Positions 50,313-54,713 of a stretch of 64,000 nt of DNA are shown in pieces. The notes under the pieces are model-generated. The model made no database searches. It was given only the letters and a program-made list of their open reading frames with translations, and was not told the DNA's origin. This DNA comes from Roseivirga sp. (lineage in GTDB: Bacteria > Bacteroidota > Bacteroidia > Cytophagales > Cyclobacteriaceae). A program made the translations under genes and the position numbers. Each line of letters starts with the position of its first letter. The stretch's first letter is position 1. The stretch lies in NCBI GenBank assembly GCA_021404565.1, contig JAAWWF010000041.1, forward strand, positions 1 to 64,000, in the 5' to 3' direction.

Positions 50313-52688
50313 ATGAAAAAGCATTTCATTCAACTCTATCGTAGCATAGGCAAAGATAAACTTTTGACATCTGTGAAGGTACTCGGACTGAGTACGGGTT
50401 TCATGGTATTTGTAGCCGCAATGCTCTTTGTTCAGGGGCAATTGGCCTTTGATGGCATCCATACCAAAAAGGACCGAATGTATCGTCTGAATCTGATTGG
50501 CACATTCGAAGAGATTGCGACAACTGAATTGGCAAAAAGCCATTTTAGTATGGAACCTATGCTTAGAGCTGATCATCCGGAGATCGAAGAGGTGGTCAGA
50601 ATATTTAATGCAAATGCAGGCTATGCTGAATTCCAAGGTGAACGTAGTTTTTTCGATCGTGGCATTTTTGTCGATTCCACCTTCTTCAAAGTGTTTGATT
50701 TTGACCTGATCTATGGATCTAAAGAACGGGCACTATCTGAGCCCAACTCTATCATTATATCAGAAACCCTCAGCAGAGCACTGTTTGGTGATAAGGATCC
50801 CATGGGAGAATTACTGACCATGAGCTACGGCAGTTGGCTGGTAGCTCCACCGACTCCCGCAGAAGCCAGTCGCGTAACAGGAGTCTTTCGGGAAGAGGAC
50901 AGAAGTCATTTGCAATTCGATGTCATCACCTCTTTTTCAACCTGGAATGTGCTACATAATGTCAAGTGGAGTGGCCCGGTGGTACATACCTACCTTCTCC
51001 TGGAAGAAGGTGTCACACCAGAAGTGCTGAACACAAAACTCGAAGGATTCTATGCAAAGAATCATGAGCCACTTAAAGACATGTACCAACCTGTACTACA
51101 GGCCCTTGATGACGTCCATCTTGGTTCTACTGGTATGGGTAATGATGATATGAACTGGCAGAAGTTTGATCGTAAGTACATTTCCATATTCGTGTCGCTC
51201 GCTCTTATTGTTTTACTTATCGCCACGGTCAATTTCATACAGCTTTCAGTAGGGCAGTCTGCCTCTCGTATCAAGAGCACAGCCATTCGTAAATTGGTGG
51301 GTGCCACCAATCGGGATACTTTAATACAATACTACTTTGAGACCTCAGTACTCTGTTTACTATCTGTAGTAATTGCCATAACAGGGCTGTATCTGATATC
51401 TCCTTTTCTTAGCAACGAAGTGGGAGTAGAACTGTCGATTAATGAAATAATGGCTTTTGGAACTCCCAAAATTATTTTGCTGGCCATTGCCCTCATCATT
51501 CTTGTGGTTGGATTTGTACCAGCTATCATTACCCGAATGGTGCCCGTTTTAAGTGTCCTGGCAGGGAGTTATAAGTCAGGAGGGAAGGCTTTGCTGCCTA
51601 AAATTTTAATCCTGGTTCAACTGATCATGAGCTTTGGTCTGTTAGGAGGAGGCATTGTGGTTTATAATCAGACATCCTATCTACTCAGTAATAATGATGC
51701 CTTTGAGCAGGAATTTGTCTTGCAAGTACCATTGAGTGAACAGGCTAAAAAAGTTTATGAGAATGTAAGAGATGATATGAAGAAACTGCCAGGTATCACT
51801 GCCGTGACCGCAGCCAGTAATCAGTTTGGTGCCATAGGTGGGCTTGATTTGAAACTGAAGGTGGATGGGGTTGAGAAAGAACTGATTTTACCGACTTTAA
51901 TGGTAGATCCTTCATTTCTCGATTTTTATGACATAGAACTTAAAAAGGGACAGAAATTTACCGAGTGGGGAAAGAATGAGTTTATCATCAATCAGGCCAT
52001 GGCGGATAATTTCGGATGGGAAGAACCTATTGGGCAACAGATTGGGTTTGCCTATGGACAGCCTGGAAAAGTGGTAGCTGTAGTTGATAATTTTAACTAT
52101 AACACCCTTCATGAACCGGTGGAGCCATTCTGTTTCTGGAATACAAATTACCTGAGAATTATGTCCGTGAAGGTTTCAACCGGGGACATGCAATCTGTCC
52201 TTAACCGCCTGGAGGAAGCCTGGTCGGCACATGTGACTGACAAGACATTTTCTTATACCTTTCTGGAAGACGATATGGAGAAAATGTATATCGCGGAAGT
52301 GACAACCAACAAGATCGTTGGGTACCTCACCATTGTAGCCATCATTCTTTCCTCTTTGGGTATTTATGCCTTGTCCTATCTTATCGGGCAAAGGAAAACC
52401 AGAGAAGTGTCTATTCATAAAGTATTGGGTGCTCCTGTTGGCACGCTATTCAAAACCTATTCAAAGCAGTTTTATCTATTAATGCTGCTTGGTTTGATCA
52501 TCTCAATACCTATGGTGTACATGATTATGAAGGGCTGGCTTAATAATTTTGCCTATCAGGACGGTATACCGGCAATTCAGCTGTCTCTGGGCCTTTTAGC
52601 TATGATAGGCATCAGTACCTTAGCCCTGAGTTTTAATCTCCTGAAGTTGATATCAATCAACCCTGTAAGTGCACTCCGCGAGAAGTAA
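50313..52688 (+). CDS. FtsX/MacB-type ABC transporter permease
   Basis: 791 residues with the duplicated Bacteroidota permease layout: TM1 (about 28-45), a periplasmic MacB core-like domain (about 50-290), three TMs (about 290-420), a further TM at about 430-450, a second periplasmic domain (about 460-660), and three final TMs (about 665-785) with the FtsX signature IGQRKTREVSIHKVLGAPVGTL and ISINPVSALREK. It is an extracytoplasmic-facing permease of the mechanotransmission type. No ATPase gene is adjacent, which is frequent in this phylum. Confidence 0.9.
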   Translation: MKKHFIQLYRSIGKDKLLTSVKVLGLSTGFMVFVAAMLFVQGQLAFDGIHTKKDRMYRLNLIGTFEEIATTELAKSHFSMEPMLRADHPEIEEVVRIFNANAGYAEFQGERSFFDRGIFVDSTFFKVFDFDLIYGSKERALSEPNSIIISETLSRALFGDKDPMGELLTMSYGSWLVAPPTPAEASRVTGVFREEDRSHLQFDVITSFSTWNVLHNVKWSGPVVHTYLLLEEGVTPEVLNTKLEGFYAKNHEPLKDMYQPVLQALDDVHLGSTGMGNDDMNWQKFDRKYISIFVSLALIVLLIATVNFIQLSVGQSASRIKSTAIRKLVGATNRDTLIQYYFETSVLCLLSVVIAITGLYLISPFLSNEVGVELSINEIMAFGTPKIILLAIALIILVVGFVPAIITRMVPVLSVLAGSYKSGGKALLPKILILVQLIMSFGLLGGGIVVYNQTSYLLSNNDAFEQEFVLQVPLSEQAKKVYENVRDDMKKLPGITAVTAASNQFGAIGGLDLKLKVDGVEKELILPTLMVDPSFLDFYDIELKKGQKFTEWGKNEFIINQAMADNFGWEEPIGQQIGFAYGQPGKVVAVVDNFNYNTLHEPVEPFCFWNTNYLRIMSVKVSTGDMQSVLNRLEEAWSAHVTDKTFSYTFLEDDMEKMYIAEVTTNKIVGYLTIVAIILSSLGIYALSYLIGQRKTREVSIHKVLGAPVGTLFKTYSKQFYLLMLLGLIISIPMVYMIMKGWLNNFAYQDGIPAIQLSLGLLAMIGISTLALSFNLLKLISINPVSALREK

Positions 52689-52826
52689 TATGGTCGATAT
52701 ATCTCTGCAAGCTTCCATGGGAGACATTGTTCAACGCAACATTGTGGAATTGAACTATGCTGACACATCTGTATAACATTTAGTTTGGGTTTAGATAAAT
52801 CAATATGAATCTGTAATTTTGATCAA

Positions 52827-52925
52827 ATGAATAAAAGAATACAAAGCATATGTCTGGATTCCAGTCGCCATTATTTACTCTCAAAGGAGTGTGGTCTGGG
52901 ACGCTTGTGCTTTGGTAAAATATGA
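52827..52925 (+). CDS. Possible 32-residue small ORF upstream of a terminator
   Basis: ATG at 52827, TGA at 52925; product MNKRIQSICLDSSRHY... ending FGKI. It is followed 40 nt later by a strong terminator (52966-52989), as expected for a short transcript. A TAATTTTG box resembling the Bacteroidota -7 element lies at 52814-52821. The SICLDSS motif recalls HLCLSSD in the next small ORF (53240-53350). Coding status is uncertain; it could be a small RNA. Confidence 0.35.
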   Translation: MNKRIQSICLDSSRHYLLSKECGLGRLCFGKI

Positions 52926-53239
52926 TTCTATAGGAAAGAGAAACAAAAAACATCAAATATAGCAGAGCGTCCTTCGAAAGTTGGGCGCTTTTTTTATGTC
53001 GATTTCAAAATAATGAGCCGAGACAAAGCTAAATAACGATAGACCATTGAACGCAGAAACAATTGGGAGACAGACAGTTGTAAAATTCAAAAAAACTCAC
53101 CGTGAGTGGGGTGGAATCATATTGCCTAATTGAAACATAAATATCTGATTATCAACAAAATAAATCGGTTTATTTCTTGTTTTTAAAAAAGGGTGGTTTC
53201 AACTTTGCATCAGCAATAAACAGAATAATCAATAGAAAA
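52926..53239. other. Intergenic stretch between two small ORFs
   Basis: About 314 bp, AT-rich. It holds the terminator at 52966-52989, a small ACTCAC-C-GTGAGT palindrome near 53096 and a promoter-like TTG/CAACTTTG pair near 53178-53206. No gene is seen. Confidence 0.5.
52966..52989 (+). terminator. Terminator after the first small ORF
   Basis: AGCGTCC (52966-52972) pairs with GGGCGCT (52983-52989), followed by seven T residues. Confidence 0.8.
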
Positions 53240-53350
53240 ATGAAACTCATACATCGCTATATGGATCACTTATGTCTCTCCTCGGATCGACTTAGTTTAA
53301 GTTGTGAACAGGAACAATATTGGTATTTATGGGATGTTTATATGACTTGA
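53240..53350 (+). CDS. Possible 36-residue small ORF upstream of the tRNA array
   Basis: ATG at 53240, TGA at 53348-53350; the product begins MKLIHRYMDHLCLSSD and ends LWDVYMT. A promoter-like CAACTTTG lies about 35 nt upstream of the ATG, with a TTG about 20 nt before it. A terminator follows at 53382. The arrangement repeats that of 52827-52989: short ORF, short gap, terminator ending GCTTTTTTTATG. Coding status is unproven. Confidence 0.4.
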   Translation: MKLIHRYMDHLCLSSDRLSLSCEQEQYWYLWDVYMT

Positions 53351-53381
53351 GATTAAGATCAATAAAGAGATTACTCAGACA

Positions 53382-53406
53382 AGCATCCCACCAAAAATGG
53401 GGTGCT
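53382..53406 (+). terminator. Terminator just upstream of the tRNA array
   Basis: AGCATCCCA (53382-53390) pairs with TGGGGTGCT (53398-53406) over a 7-nt loop, followed by seven T residues. It ends about 20 nt before the first tRNA. Confidence 0.85.
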
Positions 53407-53430
53407 TTTTTTATGTGTAATAATTCAATC

Positions 53431-53504
53431 GGTGCCGTAACTCAATTGGCTAGAGTACTCGACTGTCTCTCGAGTGGTTGTGGGTTCAAGTCCCATCGGT
53501 ACCG
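53431..53504 (+). tRNA. tRNA-Asp (GTC)
   Basis: Full cloverleaf: acceptor GGTGCCG/CGGTACC, D-stem ACTC/GAGT, anticodon stem CTCGA/TCGAG with loop CTGTCTC (anticodon GTC), T-stem GTGGG/CCCAT with loop TTCAAGT, discriminator G as expected for Asp. No CCA is encoded. Position 37 is T instead of the usual purine, which is unusual. First gene of the array. Confidence 0.85.
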
Positions 53505-53531
53505 CTCTGCTCCGTTCGTCTAATGGCTTAG

Positions 53532-53565
53532 CCTGCCTGCACGTAGCAGTTTGGGCAAAGGCAGG
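53532..53565. repeat. CCTGCC-family palindromic insert in the D-loop of tRNA-Glu
   Basis: CCTGCCT (53532-53538) and AGGCAGG (53559-53565) form a perfect 7-bp stem around a 20-nt loop, inside the D-loop. Confidence 0.8.
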
Positions 53566-53598
53566 GAGACCTGGCTTTCTATCAGGTGATATGGGTTC

Positions 53599-53620
53599 CC
53601 CGCCTGACCGAACGGGCAAG
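53599..53620. repeat. Hairpin insert in the T-loop of tRNA-Glu
   Basis: 22 nt between C56 and R57 of the T-loop. CCCG (53599-53602) pairs with CGGG (53613-53616). It is a diverged relative of the CCTGCC family or a third type. Confidence 0.7.
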
Positions 53621-53642
53621 GAGTCCCGTACGGAGTGCCAAT

Positions 53643-53714
53643 GGTGTCTTTAGTTTAACCGGCAAAATACCTCGCTGTGAATGAGGAGAACAGGGTTCGA
53701 GTCCCGAAGACACC
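53643..53714 (+). tRNA. tRNA-His (GTG)
   Basis: Taking G53643 as G-1 gives acceptor GTGTCTT/AAGACAC with C73 opposite G-1, the histidine identity pair. D-stem GTTT/AAAT; anticodon stem CCTCG/TGAGG with loop CTGTGAA (GTG). The T-loop TTCGAGT is canonical, but only about three T-stem pairs form, so the gene looks partly degenerate. No CCA. Confidence 0.75.
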
Positions 53715-53716
53715 CA

Positions 53717-53758
53717 ATGAGAAATATGGCTTGTTCTTAGTAAAGCCAGAATTCTCAT
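53717..53758. repeat. Inverted repeat in the spacer between tRNA-His and tRNA-Gln
   Basis: ATGAGAA (53717-53723) and TTCTCAT (53752-53758) flank an inner GGCTT/AAGCC pairing. A long hairpin with no T-tail; it may be a processing signal or another mini-repeat. Confidence 0.5.
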
Positions 53759-53763
53759 GACAA

Positions 53764-53834
53764 TGGTCCATGGTGTAATGGTAGCACACTTGCCTTTGAC
53801 GCGGGTAGTCCTGGTTCGAGTCCAGGTGGATCAT
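53764..53834 (+). tRNA. tRNA-Gln (TTG)
   Basis: Acceptor TGGTCCA/TGGATCA (T1-A72 as in Gln), D-stem GTGT/GCAC, anticodon stem CTTGC/GCGGG with loop CTTTGAC (TTG), T-stem CCTGG/CCAGG with loop TTCGAGT. The discriminator is T, not usual for Gln. No CCA and no insert. Confidence 0.85.
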
Positions 53835-53846
53835 CAGATATTTAAT

Positions 53847-53922
53847 GCCCTGTTGGCGAAACGGCAAACGCGACCGGCTTAGACCCGGGAATTTGGGGGT
53901 TCGAATCCCTCACAGGGTACCA
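53847..53922 (+). tRNA. tRNA-Leu (TAG) with a short variable region
   Basis: Acceptor GCCCTGT/ACAGGGT, A73 and encoded CCA (53920-53922). D-stem GCG/CGC, anticodon loop CTTAGAC (TAG), T-stem GGGGG/CCCTC with loop TTCGAAT. The variable region is only about 5 nt, whereas bacterial tRNA-Leu normally has a long class II arm. Confidence 0.8.
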
Positions 53923-53938
53923 CATGCTCATGGTGGAA

Positions 53939-53960
53939 CCTGCCTTTGTTGGCAGACAGG
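53939..53960. repeat. CCTGCC-family insert in the D-loop of tRNA-Leu (TAA)
   Basis: 22 nt starting CCTGCCT and ending GACAGG, an imperfect palindrome (CTGCC/GGCAG core). Its removal leaves the normal D-loop GAACTGGCATA. Confidence 0.7.
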
Positions 53961-54002
53961 CTGGCATACACCACAGACTTAAAATCTGTGTTTTCCGGGT
54001 TC

Positions 54003-54020
54003 TCCCGATAATTATCGGGA
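54003..54020. repeat. TCCCGAT-family palindrome in the T-arm of tRNA-Leu (TAA)
   Basis: Perfect 18-bp palindrome TCCCGATAATTATCGGGA immediately after the T-loop TTC. Confidence 0.85.
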
Positions 54021-54063
54021 CTTGTGAGCATACTAGTGGCCTGTAGCTCAACGGTTAGAGTAG

Positions 54064-54081
54064 TCCCGATAGTTATCGGGA
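54064..54081. repeat. TCCCGAT-family palindrome forming the anticodon arm of the unassigned tRNA
   Basis: TCCCGATAGTTATCGGGA occupies the place of the anticodon arm rather than interrupting it; only a few other bases lie between D-stem and T-stem. Confidence 0.8.
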
Positions 54082-54094
54082 AAGATTCGAGTTC

Positions 54095-54114
54095 CCTGCC
54101 TGCCGGCAGGCAGG
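54095..54114. repeat. CCTGCC-family perfect palindrome in the T-loop of the unassigned tRNA
   Basis: Perfect 20-bp palindrome CCTGCCTGCCGGCAGGCAGG exactly between TTC and AATT of the T-loop. Confidence 0.88.
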
Positions 54115-54139
54115 AATTCTCGACAGGCCAACATGTAAT

Positions 54140-54226
54140 GGAGAGTAGGCAGATATTGGTTCGCTGCGCTTACCTGCTAAGTAAGTTCCCATTCGTGGGA
54201 TGAAGGTTCGATTCCTTTGCTCTCCG
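54140..54226 (+). tRNA. tRNA-Ser (GCT)
   Basis: Class II tRNA: acceptor GGAGAGT/GCTCTCC, D-stem GCAG/CTGC, anticodon stem CTTAC/GTAAG with loop CTGCTAA (GCT), long variable arm TCCCA-TTCG-TGGGA, T-stem GAAGG/CCTTT with loop TTCGATT, G73 as expected for Ser. No insert, no CCA. The best-preserved member of the array. Confidence 0.9.
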
Positions 54227-54230
54227 CTCA

Positions 54231-54313
54231 GGAGGTAGTCCGGTTGGTCGAGGAAGCAGTCTTGAAAACTGTGGGGCTTAATGGCTTCGGGGGTTCGATT
54301 CCCTCTGCCTCCG
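54231..54313 (+). tRNA. tRNA-Ser (TGA)
   Basis: Acceptor GGAGGTA/TGCCTCC, anticodon stem GCAGT/ACTGT with loop CTTGAAA (TGA), variable arm stem of about 6 pairs (54273-54288, several wobble), T-stem GGGGG/CCCTC with loop TTCGATT, G73. One base is missing between acceptor and D-stem (TCC/GGA). It follows tRNA-Ser (GCT) after 4 nt. Confidence 0.85.
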
Positions 54314-54318
54314 CACAT

Positions 54319-54391
54319 GAACATGTAGCCAAATTGGTAAGGCAGAAGTCTGCAAAACTTCTAACTGCGGGTTCGAATCCCGCCATGTTCT
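54319..54391 (+). tRNA. tRNA-Cys (GCA)
   Basis: Acceptor GAACATG/CATGTTC, D-stem GCC/GGC, anticodon stem GAAGT/ACTTC with loop CTGCAAA (GCA), T-stem GCGGG/CCCGC with loop TTCGAAT, discriminator T as required for Cys. No CCA and no insert. Confidence 0.88.
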
Positions 54392-54424
54392 TTCCGGGAG
54401 TACGCCAACGCAGGAGAGTTGGAC

Positions 54425-54442
54425 TCCCGATGGCTATCGGGA
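54425..54442. repeat. TCCCGAT-family palindrome in the anticodon loop of the Tyr-like tRNA
   Basis: TCCCGATGGCTATCGGGA, a near-perfect palindrome sharing its outer arms with those at 54003 and 54064; it separates T33 from the anticodon remnant. Confidence 0.82.
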
Positions 54443-54467
54443 TAAATCTGGTGCTTCGGCTGAGTAG

Positions 54468-54489
54468 CCTGCCTGCCGGCAAAGGCAGG
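54468..54489. repeat. CCTGCC-family insert in the T-stem of the Tyr-like tRNA
   Basis: 22 nt starting CCTGCCTGCC and ending AAAGGCAGG. Removing it joins GTAG to G and restores the five-pair T-stem. Confidence 0.82.
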
Positions 54490-54537
54490 GTTCGAATCCT
54501 ATTACTCCCACAATTAGTATAAAGGTAATATTTGCGA

Positions 54538-54642
54538 ATTCTCAATCGTTAAGAGCTATTTAACATCAAAACTAATTATGAAACACCGCATATGTTACAT
54601 AATTCGACTTATGTAAAGCACACATTTTAACTGATTGAGAAT
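54538..54642. repeat. 105-bp inverted-repeat element downstream of the tRNA array
   Basis: ATTCTCAATCGTTAA (54538-54552) and TTAACTGATTGAGAAT (54627-54642) are reverse complements apart from one bulged base. An inner perfect stem TTACATAA/TTATGTAA (54595-54616) has a 6-nt loop. No ORF inside. Architecture of a small non-autonomous element or a large RNA hairpin. Confidence 0.65.
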
Positions 54643-54713
54643 AAGTGACTTGCGGGAATATTTTTTCCAATTCCACAACTAAACCATATTGCTCTATACG
54701 AAAGCCTGAACCC

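Larger units (their letters stand above)
53509..53640 (+). tRNA. tRNA-Glu-like (TTC) with palindromic inserts in D-loop and T-loop
   Basis: Acceptor GCTCCGT/ACGGAGT, discriminator G and encoded CCA (53638-53640). The D-stem GTCT/AGAC encloses a 34-nt insert (53532-53565). The anticodon loop CTTTCTA gives TTC. T-stem ATGGG/CCCGT has its loop split after TTC by a 22-nt insert (53599-53620) before GAGT. Without the inserts the tRNA would be about 76 nt. The junction between D-stem and anticodon stem is one base short. Function is uncertain. Confidence 0.7.
53924..54032 (+). tRNA. tRNA-Leu-like (TAA) with palindromic inserts in D-loop and T-arm
   Basis: Acceptor ATGCTCA/TGAGCAT, T8 and G9, D-stem GTG/CAC with a 22-nt insert in the loop (53939-53960). 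Anticodon stem ACAGA/TCTGT with loop CTTAAAA gives TAA. After CGGGTTC an 18-nt palindrome (54003-54020) fills the T-loop; the remaining 3' T-stem is weak (CTTG). Candidate A73, no CCA. Probably not a normal translator without processing. Confidence 0.65.
54037..54131 (+). tRNA. tRNA-like gene of unassigned isotype with palindromes in anticodon arm and T-loop
   Basis: Acceptor TGGCCTG/CAGGCCA, T8 A9, D-stem GCTC/GAGT with loop AACGGTTA, T-stem TCGAG/CTCGA. The T-loop is TTC, a 20-nt palindrome (54095-54114), then AATT. The anticodon arm itself is an 18-nt palindrome (54064-54081): stem TCCCG/CGGGA with an 8-nt loop ATAGTTAT. The loop contains AGT and GTT, so Asn or Thr are possible, but neither fits canonical numbering. 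Confidence 0.55.
54396..54510 (+). tRNA. tRNA-Tyr-like gene with palindromes in anticodon loop and T-stem
   Basis: Acceptor GGGAGTA/TACTCCC and A73. Anticodon stem TTGGA/TCTGG; the loop reads CT, a 16-18-nt palindrome (54425-54442), then TAAA, so the spliced form would resemble the Tyr loop CT-N-TAAA. A short variable arm (GCTTCGGC) follows. T-stem GTAGG/CCTAT forms only if the 22-nt insert at 54468-54489, between positions 52 and 53, is removed. The D-arm is weak. The anticodon is uncertain. Confidence 0.6.

Noticed and set aside
54037-54131. Suppressor tRNA reading a stop codon (loop contains TAG)
   Set aside because: The 8-nt loop lacks a canonical T33-anticodon arrangement; several triplets fit equally, so no isotype is justified.
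53431-54510. CRISPR array made of the 18-22-bp palindromes
   Set aside because: The repeats are not evenly spaced, are of two families, lie inside tRNA structures, and no cas genes are present.
53320-54545. Several ORFs of 64-105 codons overlapping the tRNA array on both strands
   Set aside because: They read through well-formed tRNA cloverleaves and palindromes; the protein sequences contain translated T-loops rather than protein motifs.
52689-54713. Prophage or integrative element containing the tRNA array
   Set aside because: No integrase, capsid, replication or transposase gene and no clear attachment-site repeat is visible; flanking genes look chromosomal.
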